Under the pieces are notes generated by a model. It was given only the letters and a program-made list of their open reading frames with translations. It searched no databases and was not told where the DNA came from. A DNA stretch of 64,000 nucleotides, taken from Parapristionchus giblindavisi. Its lineage: Eukaryota > Nematoda > Chromadorea > Rhabditida > Diplogasteridae. The stretch covers positions 1-64,000 of the forward strand of contig CALSFV010000457.1 in NCBI GenBank assembly GCA_943737045.1, given 5' to 3'. Positions 46,831 through 58,412 of the stretch are shown here, one piece after another (position 1 is the stretch's first letter; each line of letters begins with the position of its first letter). Both the position numbers and the translations under genes were made by a program.

Positions 46831-49800
46831 CTGAGAATCGATTATTGGAGAAATAAGAAGAAAGAAGAAAATGTTAAGAAACATTCTGCACGGAAATGTC
46901 ATCTAGCTTTTCTCATTTTATAGTATTGCATATATTAAGTGATATAAACAGAACTAGCCACGTCGAGCAACGCATTTATGTTTGCCTCCACAATCAGAAA
47001 ATAATCACAATGCTTTCATCTCGATTCCTATACAAGAACCTATCTACTACCGAATTTTGGGACTGTTGAGAAAAGAGCGTATTGACCGTATTAAAATACA
47101 CTTGTTTATTTGGTGCGTGAGTAGCCAGCCACTGCCACAATGAATTTCTATGTTTAGAGAGAGCACCAGTGAGAGAGTAGGTAGATCAGAGAGAGCGAGG
47201 AAGGAAAGGAGGAAAGAGTGGGGAGTTAATCGATAGTTCTTCCTCTGTTTAGCAGCAGTAGCAATGCGATTATGCAAGTACGTTTTATACGGACTATAGT
47301 CAGTCTTTCGAATTACTTTCAATTCATAAACCATAGCTTTGTGGCTTTGAGGGGATATTAGGCTGTCCCAAAGGTTTTTGCACTTTATTCAGCTCGCACT
47401 TTCTAATTAATTAGTCTTCATTGTAGGGAAGTGCCACAGGGCAGCGCAATCGTTGTGGCCACTATTTCTAGAGCGAGAGCTATGGATTACATTACAGACC
47501 AATTGATCATCCTCCCAGTTCTGTTGAAGACCTCATTCTTCGAACTGTCACAGTCAACTGAATTGCCCTCTCCGCCCTATAAAGGTAAAGGTACATCTTG
47601 TAATTCAAGGAAGTACTACGGGATGTCATTGCTAGGCCAGTGATAATTCAAGACCAAATCAGTTCGGAGGGAATAATTTCTTCTTCGGCATCACGACCAG
47701 TTCCCCTTTCGGGTGCTTCGTTGACGATTTGTTATGGCAAATTATTTTTAGAAGGGAAAACAAACCTAGAAGTTGAGTTTGATGGAAGAATAAAATACTG
47801 TATTTTTGGATCCTCTTCTTTTTATGGTTTGTTTGCGATGGATCTTGAATATACATATATGAGAGGAATCGCCAGAGGTTCGACCACCCCCCGGCGGTAG
47901 AAATTTCGACCCCCTGAAAAATTCAGATTAAGTACTTTGAACGATGCTCTATCAAACTGCGTTGGCGAATGTGCATATCTGCTCTCATTTTCGAATAGTT
48001 TTTCAAAAAAAGCATCGAAAGAGGAGATCCTGAGCAACATTTCCCAGTTGATGACGTCATTTGTCAACCATGCGCCGGTGCGGGGCGGTCGGTTTTATGA
48101 AAAAGTGACGTAACTTTCCTAATCGGAAAAAGTGGAATTTTCTTCTATGCGCGTTTTGTTGCACCCATATGTGTCTAAAAATGACCCAAGTTTCAGAGGA
48201 TTTGAGAAATGGAAAAAAATGGCGTTGATTTTAGTAACGCGACCTCGGACATGTCAACAAAATGGGTTAAACTTCTCCAATTGTGGTTCTCGTTTCCAAT
48301 ACAGGCATAACAGTTTCTTCATGCGAGCGGCTCGGTTGCTTACCCGACCAGAGAACAGAATCAACTTTTAAAAATCAATGACTGATCAGTTTGACCACAA
48401 CTTCGTTATCATTATTATACTTGTATTAAATGTTCAATCCCTTCAATTCCGTTACCTCCTTGATCCTCATTTATATTATCCCTAAAAAATTGTATTTCAT
48501 CCATTTGCTTAATATTTATTGTTCATACACGTTTACCTTGTGGTAAATAAATATATATATAAAGGAAAGAACGGCTTATTCATTTATCAAGAAACAGCAA
48601 AGGAGTTTAAATGACTCAAAAACATCCGAAAAAACATTACGAGCTCAAAATACCCATATATGACTGTTATTTCAAACACAAAATCACCGAGTTCCGAAAA
48701 ATTTGGAAAAAAGAAGAAAAAAAATTTGCAAAAAAATTTTGCTTTTCCACGTGGAAAAAACGTTTCAGTAATGTTAATTAATCCTTATAATATTTCTTAC
48801 AATGTTTTTGAACATTTATGTTTTTGGAAGTGAAGGCCTACCTGCTCTTAGAGCCGAGATTTCCGCCATCGAGATTACAAGCGCGCGCCCCAACTTCGCG
48901 CGACTGCTCATCATCCGCTCTCTCACTCCCACACGCCCTTTCGTGAACAGACAGGGAGAGAAAAAAAAGGAGAAGGGAGAGTAACATCTGGCAACTACAC
49001 GAAATGGAGATTTCAGAAAACTCTGAGCGAACTACGATAAATAAATAAATAAAATAAGCAAAATCATTCGAGACATCGAGGTAAAGAGGTACCACTCTAA
49101 AAACACCGAGCGGGTTCGAACCCCGGTTCGATCCAAATCTTTTGCTGATTTTTACAGACACAGAAAACGTGTTCCACGGTATTTTTTCGTGCTAAGAATG
49201 ATGAAACAAGTTGTTTTGAGTCATTCTGAGCTCTCCGGATTCATTGAGAAAGTGATAATTCGACGATATTGGGGTGGGCATCCAATCGACGTTTAAATAA
49301 TCTAATATTAGGGGCAGTTCGGAAAATAACTGGTGGTAATTTTTCGATTGCTGTTGCTCCTCGGGCGTAGATAAATTATTATTTATTAATTCATAACAAC
49401 CTTATTGTTAGGACGCATCTCGCTCTGGCCTGTTATGCGTCATCTAGTTTACAAGAAATTCTGCTTTATTTGTAACTTTTTCTCAGCACGGCAAGAAGGA
49501 CATTTAATGATACACGAAGAATATGTATCCCAATGCCACGTCCTCTCATGACACAATGGTGCTTTATACTCACGCTTCGAAGGTGGGCTTTAACAAGGAA
49601 GAACCAAATTGGTCAGACTTTAAAAAAATAAACAAAAAAAGGTGATCCGTACCTCAATTTTTAACTATCGGTGCCATTAAATTATCTTCAGTCCTTTGGA
49701 AACCAAAATTAAAAAATTAAAAGACCAAAAAGTCTTACAATTTTATGCTCTTTCCAACCATATACTTCCCATTAGGTTTTCTAAGTACCCTTCTTTTATC

Positions 49801-50277
49801 AATCTCATAATGGCGTATTATAATGGTATTTGGATGAGCCTATGCTGATACGGATTCATTACGAAACAAAATGACAGCAATATGTTGCATGGCCTTTTGC
49901 CAGTATTCACACGTTGTCCATCAATTTCTCAATAATCATGTATGTAGCGAAGAAATGAGAAATGTCTTCTCGATACGTTTACAATTAAGAAATCTAACTG
50001 TGAATAAGTGTATACGTGAATACGAACTTGTTTAAAAAAAATTTGTTTGTATTAAACCAATGGACACTGAACGAATACTATTTTGCAGAGAAACTCTCGT
50101 TTAAATACACTTTGTTCATACAATTTTTTAAATAACTTTCTCTGTGAGCACAATGAAACAATTGCATCGTTGAAGGTATTCATGACTACGATTTTAACGA
50201 TTTCAACACATTTATCTGGAGGTCAAGAGATGAGAGCACTATGAGCTAATGAGGCATTCACATCATCGACTAATTCA
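46831..50277. other. Intergenic between the two modular paralogs
   Basis: No complete gene. 47640-47700 repeats part of 320-372. 49260-49410 is an inverted relative of 8925-9075. A GGGTTCGAACCC box near 49118 hints at decayed tRNA-derived sequence, but no cloverleaf could be drawn. 50100-50280 shares its order with 42000-42090, the duplicated 3' flank of the modular gene. The 5' exon of paralog 1 may lie in 46840-47400 but was not identified. Confidence 0.45.
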
Positions 50278-50765
50278 TCACCATTCGTAAGTAGTCTCCG
50301 TTTTCACTCCTCCATCGTCTTTCTTTATGCATCTGAAACGTGATTTATTGATTGAAATTGGCATAAAAGAGTGCACAAAGCGGAATATTTACTCCTGTAT
50401 TTTTTGACTCGCTCCAAAAGACGAAAACCCGCTGTCGTATATGTACCACGGCGTACTCCACGGGATTGAAACGGCGTACGCCAAGAGTAAGAAAATACCA
50501 GAGTTGAGAAAGATTGAGTGGTCAAAGTTAGAGTCCCAAATTAGCCTGGCAATCAATCGATATGTCATAATTACTTTAGAGTAACTCCATTGACGGTTCC
50601 GCTCGATCCCGTCTTCACTATCGATCCATCAGAGTGCACGCAGGCGCTCTTAAATATAGATTATATTGATCTATTTTATTCACCATAGTAATTTACGAGA
50701 GTCTTGTATCATTGAGTCTTCACTCATATATTCACACTGTTCTCGTAGCGCTCTCGGGCGTAGAT

Positions 50766-50767
<2 letters not shown>

Positions 50768-50802
<35 letters not shown>

Positions 50803-50832
50803 TTTTGTATTATATATTATATTTTATAATAA
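50768..50832. repeat. (TA)n microsatellite in an intron of modular paralog 2
   Basis: About 15 TA units followed by AT-only sequence, between exons 50648 and 50859. Absent from the equivalent intron of paralog 1. Confidence 0.85.
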
Positions 50833-53231
50833 TATATTTTAATTTCCATGAAACATACGATGAACGGCAAGCCAGTGGGAGGACATGTATAGATGAACAT
50901 ATTGGTACTTGTAGGATAGGATTCGCCTTAATTGAAACATTATTTCATTAGTGCAATTCTATAATCTGAGAATCTGAGAGGATAAATGTTGTGGATAAGA
51001 AGATTCCCCCTGTTTTGGCCCCCTCTGCATTTAATGTGCTGATAGGATAAATATGTATGTATTCTATGGTACGTTCATCACGATTATAGCGCACCCAAAT
51101 CTCTTGGTTGCCGCCAGGAAGAGTGTACCCACCAACTTCGTATTTTCCACATGCTGGATTCCTAGTAGTTGTGGGCAGTGCTGTGGTCGTCGGTGTAGTT
51201 GTAGTGGTAGTCGGTTTAGTTGTGGTTGTGGTAGTTGTGGTACTAGTTGAGGGCTTTGTAGTAGTCGTTGTAGTTGTGGTAGATGTCGTAGTATCCACAG
51301 TTAGTTGCAATTGTACATTTCCGTCGGCAAGACGAGAACATCTAAATGGTATATGTTATTGAGTAAATACACTTGTTTATTTGCTACAAGCGTATCTACA
51401 ACGCCTTGTCTGTGTGTTCGTCTTTCTGAAGAAAAGGAAAATTGCGAAATATAAAATCAGTACGGTAGAATCAATTGTAGTAATGTTTTTACACAAGAAC
51501 AATGTACAATATTGAAAATGACTTTCTTTCTCACTTTCTTTCTCAATTACGCTGTTACACAAAATTTACTTGTATACTGTATCACCAATACTACGATCGG
51601 CTCCGACTCCAATTTCTGTCCCGTTTAAAGCGATGCAAGCAATCTGAATATTTCCTATTTTTGTCTTGATCAACGTTTTTGAAAAACTAACGATGTCAGT
51701 TTTTCCATCGGCGATGCATTTCAACTTGAATTTCTTGTCCTCTGATAGGTATGATTCACCTTAAACTTCATCGGTAAAATCAGACTTTGATCACACAATT
51801 AGTTCTTCACCGAAAAAAAATCTCCACATGATACTTACAATTAATGGGCTGTTCAAAAGTTTTAAAAGAACATGATAAAGGTTGCAAAGATATTTTAGTG
51901 AAAGGTAGCGCAACCTCACTCAATGGTCTCTTCGATGCGCAATGCTCTCTCGTTGTTAGAGAACAGAAAAATAGTGTGCGCAATGAAGAGACCATTGAGT
52001 GAGGTAAGGCTCCCTTGAAACCAGAACTTGGCCTACCTACGGCATATTTGCCGCACCCGGATGGTGTTATCGAGGATTGCTCCATTCGAGCACTTCCACT
52101 ACCTTCGCCAATGCACCTGCACATGAGACTTTGTGAACAATTGGCATCGGGGGTGCGCACAATTTTCCGAATTTTCAATTTTCTCGGGATTTTTAGGAGA
52201 AAATATTTTAGTGTATATTTACATTACTAAAACAAGATGTATAAATAGTAGAGGTTACTTGTACAATACTCCATCCTTTGTAAGAGTCGAGTTAACCTGA
52301 ACTTCATCACCTTTTTCTGTGAGACAGGCTGTCTGAAAGTTTGAAAATGTAAAATATTGATGCTAAATACAAAAAAAACTCACGATTTCGATTTTTCCAT
52401 CGGCAACGCAAGTGTACTGGAATCTATTGTCATTCGAGTTCCATTTCTCGCCTTGATTTGTTTGATTATTCCAAAGTTGTTTACTTTTTTAATACCATAA
52501 AGTTAAGAAAATATCTATTAGCCTACCGACTGAATGGCTCATACACCCAGAAATCTTCGATTCCATTGATGTAAAGCCGTTAGCGTCTTTCTTGCAGATA
52601 TAAGTTACTCGATCCTTTGATTGGTAAAACATTATTTTTTTTATGGAATTGTCTATTTATCTGTTCAAAAGTTTTATGAAAGGAAATGAAAAGAGATGAT
52701 AGCTATACTTGTTTTACACACTTTCTCTGCTATTTAAAAACTAGTTAACTTATCATTGCCACTTGCAGCAGACTTGCAAGTCTACTTCTAGTCAGACGTA
52801 AGTTTAATGTAAGTGGTGTATAGTACTCTAATGCATTTCGTTAAGAGAGGCTATCAAACTCCGTCTGTGAGTTTATGCCACCCCATACTGCTACTGTGCA
52901 CAATTTGGGCCAGTTCGGTTCCTATCACTTTTTGGCCAAGTGCCAAGAGAACGCCACTTGAGCCAGATAGTCTCTCATAAATGCTCTTTCACTTGTAGTA
53001 CACTAGTTTTTAAATGCCAGAGCTCTCTCCTAGTCTTTCTTTTCATGACTTTTGAAGACCACATTAAAACAAACCTCCTCTAAAGGTACTCCAAATTCTA
53101 TCTTCTGGCCTTTAGGCGTAAGACAATGTAAGATCGATGTACTGTAACCGGTTGCGCTAGCTGTGCACAGTTTAACAAATTGACCCTCCACCTAAAATAA
53201 TTTTAGTTTATTGTATAAATATTTATAAACT

Positions 53232-53348
53232 TAAAGGCATTCACCAAGCAAATGTTACTCTCCACTCTGGCAACACACTCTCGTAGACAAAGAAAGTGTG
53301 AGAGTTTGGCTAGAGAGGACAATTTCAAGCTTGGCACGTGCCTTTAAA
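53232..53348. mobile_element. Palindromic MITE in the first visible intron of modular paralog 2
   Basis: Starts TTAAAGGCATTCACCAAGC and ends GGCACGTGCCTTTAAAG. Counterpart of 46660-46782. Confidence 0.65.
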
Positions 53349-53402
53349 GTAATCTACCTTAGTTTCTCCATTCTTAGCTCCGTTAGGACATGCATATTCT
53401 TT

Positions 53403-53752
53403 CTGTGAGTCGATTAATGGAGAAAGAAGAAGAAAGAAGAAAATGGAAAGAAACATTCTGCACAGAATTGTGATCTAGCTTTTCTCATTTTATAGTGTTG
53501 AAATATTAAGTGATAAAATCAGAACGAGCTACTTCGAGCACTCTAAAATCCTAACAATTCTTTATCATCTCAAATCCTACAAGACCAAATCTAAGCTAAA
53601 ATTTCAACACTGCTCTTTGCAAAACTGTGTTTTAGTTATCTATATTCATAAAGTAATACTAAAACTTACAATTAGACGTTACAGATCTATTCGCTTCTAA
53701 TTGTTTTTACACTATCAACGATTTTATTCTTTTAATATTGCCATTAAATTGA
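53403..53752. other. 5' flank of modular paralog 2, no exon found
   Basis: A pyrimidine-rich intron end on the minus strand (TTCTTCTTTCTTCTTCTCC) precedes the exon at 53402. The segment 53450-53590 is similar to 46880-47010 upstream of paralog 1 but carries no shared open frame, so it could be UTR, promoter or intron. Confidence 0.45.
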
Positions 53753-54747
53753 AAGAAACGATAAATATTTATTATCAGAGAAGAGCGTAGTCAGTCATCA
53801 CGTCTCTTTCAATGTATCGCAGCTGTGTGTGGCTCACAAAGATCAGAGATATAACTAAAAAGTGGTAAATCGTCCGGGAATCGAACCCGGGCCGCCCCGC
53901 ATGGCAGGCGAGCACTGAACCACTACCGCACACTTTGTACAATTCAACAGCAGTTCTGTCGAAGATGTGCGTTGAGCTAACACTCCGACGCTATAAATCA
54001 GAATATCAAACCATTTTTTTTCAAATAATTCAATCTCCTTTATTAGTTGATTTGGGGTGGGGGTGGGGATGCGAGCAATTGGAAAGCTATTGGAAAGGAC
54101 GGAGCCTAATAACCGCAGTAGCATAATTTATGCGTGTGAAAGATGAAACCTTTACAGAACATGATCAAATGGGAAAGACACACGAAAAATTAATAGAAGT
54201 GTCGATCGAAAATTGTGTGTGGGACGAGAGTGTTTTTGTGTGAACCGATACTTTATCCGAAGTACCGGAAGTACCGGATTTGCTGATCATTAAAATTTAA
54301 TCGCGATTTGGGTTTGGATGAACTTTGCACCTTCAGCCACTTTGCACCTTCTAGCCAGAGCGGAGAGGTACAAATTAGCTCGGGTGTGTAGAAAGGACTT
54401 GGAGAAGGTGACAGGGGTTATTTAACGATAGCTATCTCTAACGATATCTAAATTATCACTGGTCTAGCTGCGATCACCCGCAAGACTTCGCGTGCCTTGA
54501 TTAACGGGTTGCACCTTTACCTTTACTGTGACAATTGTAGAATATTGATATTTTATTTATCTTCACTATGTCAGATATATTCTTTCTTTTCTTTCTAAAC
54601 AGTGTATGTACGATAAATACTAATATACTCTTTTTATATTCTTTAATGAAACAATATCAACCATACAAGTGAGAAATCTCTAACCCATGACCCAAGCAAA
54701 TTCACCGCTCTCTCGGGAAGGTATTGCCTCGGTCACTTTAGTAGATA
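53753..54747. repeat. Direct repeat, left copy, flanking the PTR fragment
   Basis: 54147-54747 matches 57808-58412 nearly base for base (CCGAAGTACCGGAAGTACC, GACTTGGAGAAGGTGACAGG). The outer edge GAAACGATAAATATTTATTAT matches 57644. The middle (53830-54145) differs and holds a tRNA-like sequence. Both copies have the same orientation. Confidence 0.8.
53863..53932 (-). tRNA. tRNA-Gly(GCC)-derived pseudogene
   Basis: On the minus strand the anticodon arm CTCGC-CTGCCAT-GCGGG (anticodon GCC) and T arm CCGGG-TTCGATT-CCCGG are intact. The D loop lacks about 8 nt, and the acceptor strands (GTGCGGT and ACGATTT) do not pair. It is a decayed or truncated copy and should not be functional. Confidence 0.7.
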
Positions 54748-55200
54748 CTGTTGCCCTGTCCTCGTCGATGCTTTGCCAGTTGCAACTGCAAACGATTGAT
54801 CTTTGATCTTTTGAAATCAATCGAAAATTGATCTTTGATCTCTTGAAATCAATCGATAATTGATCTTTGATCTTTACTGCGAAATAGTCCACGACGTCAT
54901 TCTGTCGGCAGTGGTTGCCGCAAAAGTCGGTGTACTTCTTGCCTGTCCGGATCGAGATGAAGAAGAAGAAATTCCCTGAGCACTATATCATCGCACTTGC
55001 ACGAAATCAACAGGAGAACTATTTCATAATACTCCATGTACACAGAGATCAAACTTGCTCAAAATGCGCAACAGATTTCTCAAATTTACCCGAAAATGGG
55101 CAAATCGTTCGCAAGCTATTCCTACTCTGTGTATGGTGATAGATCTCCCTGTTGCTCACATTTGTCACTGCTCTCATGTCTCACTCGTTATTTATGAGCA
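54748..55200 (-). pseudogene. Partial tandem duplicate of PTR exons
   Basis: This segment repeats about 55705-56220. It includes a copy of the KKYTDFCGNHCRQNDVVDYF exon (about 54945-54875) and the start of the LQLAKHRRGQGNSI exon. The duplicate is cut by the direct repeat at 54747 just after the Ser-Ile codons. The acceptor side of the first exon differs (CGGACAGGCAAG instead of GGTCCAGTCAAG). It cannot encode a complete product. Confidence 0.75.
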
Positions 55201-55285
55201 ACACAATAAAGATCAAAGATCAAACCAAAGATCGAAGTTCAATCTAAAGATTAAACATCTATAACTCAAAGATCAAAGATCACAC

Positions 55286-57641
55286 CTCGCAGTAGTCAAT
55301 GTTGGTGTAGTTGCGATCGGGCACATACGACGTGTTGACGCCGTAAAAGTTTCGCTCGAGATGAACCTGAATTATTGATTGATCGATGTTTGATTATTGA
55401 TTCAACTTTAGAACCACACAAACTCAATGAAACAACATCATAGATGTTGATCAAATCTATGTATACTTCCAGCAACACGAATCTGTCGGGATGTTACTTT
55501 CACTAGTCCAAAACTTAACGAATTCCATTTTATAAATTAATCTAATCGATAATATTACCATACGACTATGACGCACCCACACTTTCATCACAAACATATT
55601 CAGCAATCCCTTCTACCGTATCCTACCGTACACACAAACTACCGTACATCTTGTCCCATGAGTGTGGCCAGTGGATAGGTCAGATTGGACGTCCCAAAGA
55701 TACTGTTGCCCTGACCTCGTCGATGCTTTGCCAGTTGCAACTGCAAACGATTGATCTTTGATCTTTTGAAATCAATCGAAAATTGATCTTTGATCTCTTG
55801 AAATCAATCGATAGTTGATCTTTGATCTTTACCGCGAAATAGTCCACGACATCATTCTGTCGGCAGTGATTGCCGCAAAAGTCGGTGTACTTCTTGACTG
55901 GACCATCCGGATCAAGCTGAATAAGAGAAGGATATCAACAGGGAAGCCATGGAAGCAAATTCCCTGAGCACTATATCCTCGCACTTGCACGAAATCAACA
56001 GGAGAACCATTTCATAATACTCCATGTACACAGAGATCAAACTTGTTCAAAATGCGCAACAGATTTCTCAACTTTCCCTACTTGTGTACACGATTTGCGG
56101 CTGCCTAAAGAGTAACGGTTTGCCCATATACAGCATTTTCACGAATACGGGCAAATCGTTACTAGGACAAATTTTTTCTGACAGATCTCCCAGTTGCTCT
56201 CATATGTAATATCTCATATGTATATGATATGTTACTACTCTCTTTCCTCACACATTACAAAATCAATTATCCCAAAAATCAATAATATAAATTGGCAATC
56301 AATCAATAACCTGATTCAGGGGCACGGATAGGGTCTGTTTGATGTGCTGGAATAGCTCGACGGCCTGCATCAGATTCTCCTCGTCGATCATGGACGATCG
56401 AACGCGTGCCCGCAGAATTACCGTAGTCATCATGGGATCTCCTGAAGCGAACGAAGAACATTACCGTACTCATCGAGTTATTGATTGACTTATTTTGCAA
56501 TGATTATTCTCATTTTTGCACTGGTGTTTCCCAGTTCCCTTTGCCAGTAATATGTTTATGAATATATATGGAATAAATGAATAAATAAAATAACTATCGT
56601 GCACATTTGGTTGTATATTGCAATCAATGATTATATCATAAACACATTCGTAGTCTAGTATCAAGAATGAAAACATCGAACACCAAAGCAAGAGAAATTA
56701 TTGGTGTAACAATTTCGCCTAAAACAATAGTTATGTGCACCCAGGCGGTTACATGTTTCACGAATATCTTTAATCAGAAACATAATTTTACCGATAATAG
56801 GTCTGGAGTAATTCGCTCACACTTCCACAATACTCACAGTAAACATAATGTGCGCCTACAGTACGCCATCGGGTATACGGTATATGGTATACTGTAGGCG
56901 CAGCGCATACGGTACCTACCTACATACCTACAGTACCATACCTACAGTACGCCGTCGGGTATACGCTGTATGGTATACTGTAGGCGCAGCGCATACGGTA
57001 CCTACCTACATACCTACAGTACCATACCTACAGTACGCCGTCGGGTATACGCTGTATGGTATACTGTAGGCGCAGCGCATACGGTACCTACCTACATACC
57101 TACAGTACCATACCTACAGTACGCCGTCGGGTATACGCTGTATGGTATACTGTAGGCGCAGCGCATACGGTACCTACCTACATACCTACAGTACCATACC
57201 TACAGTACGCCATCGGGTATACGGTATATGGTATACTGTAGGCGCAGCGCATACGGTACCTACCTACATACCTACAGTACCATACCTACAGTACGCCGTC
57301 GGGTATACGCTGTATGGTATACTGTTGGCGCAGCGCATACGGTACCTACCATTGAGTCGTGAGAACTGCCGCTGGGCTCGACTCTCGGCGTAGGCTCGAG
57401 AGTCCGTCGGTGTGTAGCCATCGCGCACACGATCGCGTAGATTCATGGGGAACGCGAATACTGTAAGAACGACCATCTTATTGATTGAATGAATGAATAC
57501 CGTATCCAACAAGCTATTGATTGACTTAATACCAAAGAATCAGATATAATGATCTTGAGCACATCGTACGTCTTTCAGTCATCATAAAAATCAATAACTC
57601 GATAATCCCTCACCAGTCAGGGACAGGGCAATCGCGATTGT
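55286..57641 (-). pseudogene. Patched-related (PTR) membrane protein fragment, first extracellular loop
   Basis: Minus-strand exons: 57641-57615 (partial, LTIAIALSLT, end of TM1), 57460-57350, 56441-56311, 55916-55833, 55740-55648 and 55366-55286. Splice phases agree at every junction. Signature motifs of nematode PTR proteins occur in order: FPMNLRDRVRDGYTPTDSRA; DPMMTTVILRARV; KKYTDFCGNHC; NLTYPLATLMGQD; VHLERNFYGVN. PTRs are sterol-sensing-domain, RND-like transporters of apical membranes. The 5' side is cut at 57641 by the direct repeat. After YCE (55286) the next exon, the sterol-sensing domain and the remaining membrane segments are absent. It looks like a gene remnant. An intact but very long gene continuing outside is less likely, because both edges coincide with repeat copies. 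Confidence 0.82.
56862..57350. repeat. 86-bp minisatellite, about 5.7 units, starting at a PTR splice donor
   Basis: The unit contains CATACGGTACCTACCTACAT and CAGTACGCCGTCGGGTATAC. Period 86 bp is measured from repeated points at 56884, 56970, 57056, 57142 and 57228. Units differ by few bases. On the minus strand the repeat begins directly at the donor G|GTAGGTACC of the exon ending at 57350, so each unit carries a copy of a donor-like sequence. Confidence 0.92.
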
Positions 57642-58412
57642 AAGAAACGATAAACATTTAATATCAGAAACGAGCGTAGTCAGTCCATCGTGTCAGTTTC
57701 AATGTGTTTATAGTTCAGTGGCAGATCGTACTCCGACATAATGCATCAGATCATCCAACCATTTTCGAATACATCAATCGGCGATGTATATTAATTGTTG
57801 GGCATCAAACCTGTACAGAACATGATCAAATCGGAAATACACACGAAAAATCAGTAGAAGGTGTCGATCGAAAATTGTGTGTGGGACGAGAGTGTTTTTG
57901 TGTGAACCGATACTTTATCCGAAGTACCGGAAGTACCGGATTTGCTGATCATTAAAATTTAATCGCGATTTGGGTTTGGATGAACTTTGCACCTTCAGCC
58001 ACTTTGCACCTTCTAGCCAGAGCGGAGAGGTACAAATTAGCTCGGGTGTGTAGAAAGGACTTGGAGAAGGTGACAGGGGTTATTTAACGATAGCTATCTC
58101 TAACGATATCTAAATTATCACTGGTCTAGCTGCGATCAACCGCAAGACTTCGTGTGCCTTGATTAACGGGTTGTACCTTTACCTTTACAGTGACAATTGT
58201 AGAATATTGATATTTTATTTATCTTCACTATGTCAGATATATTCTTTCTTTTCTTTCTAAACAGTGTATGTACGATAAATACTAATATACTCTTTTTATA
58301 TTCTTTAATGAGACAATATCAACCATACAAGTGAGACATCTCTAACCCATGACCTAAACAAATTCACCGCTCTCTCGGGAAGGTATTGCCTCGGTCACTT
58401 TAGTAGCTTTTA
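57642..58412. repeat. Direct repeat, right copy, flanking the PTR fragment
   Basis: Matches 53753-54747, most closely over 57808-58412. It joins the PTR TM1 exon at 57641. It ends at TTTAGTAG, the same point where the left copy joins the PTR duplicate. No open frame of note. Confidence 0.8.

Larger units (their letters stand above)
50278..53402 (-). pseudogene. Modular cysteine-rich protein, paralog 2, four modules, frameshift in exon 3
   Basis: Twelve exons (high-low): 53402-53358, 53191-53075, 52660-52527, 52451-52384, 52332-52259, 52116-52037, 51759-51692, 51643-51570, 51341-51133, 50926-50859, 50648-50575 and 50332-50278. Exon lengths match paralog 1 except for three points. Exon 3 is 134 instead of 133 nt (extra base around an A8 run near 52638-52645). 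Two whole modules (six exons) are absent. The Thr-rich insert is longer (exon 209 versus 140 nt, TTTTTTTTKPSTSTT style). With one base removed the sum is 355 codons; as given, exon 3 reaches TAA early. It may be a young pseudogene, a sequencing or assembly slip at the homopolymer, or may use another acceptor. All other exons stay open, so decay, if real, is recent. The 5' end is not found. Confidence 0.78.

Noticed and set aside
49075..49145. Possible tRNA around GGGTTCGAACCCC
   Set aside because: Only a T-arm-like palindrome is present; no D arm, anticodon arm or pairing acceptor could be drawn on either strand.
50948..51132. Extension of the Thr-rich exon to a stop at 50948
   Set aside because: The module ends at NPACGKYEVG followed by GTGGGTAC, the same phase-1 donor as the other modules, and the next module exon at 50926 fits it. 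The extra reading is intron.
56848..57393. Chain of 61-83 codon frames (MVYCRRSAYGTYLHTYS style)
   Set aside because: They are read from the 86-bp minisatellite, 86 not being a multiple of 3; they lie in an intron on the other strand.
54147..58412. Direct repeats as LTRs of a retrotransposon
   Set aside because: No TG..CA ends, primer-binding site, gag or pol; the sequence between is host PTR exons.
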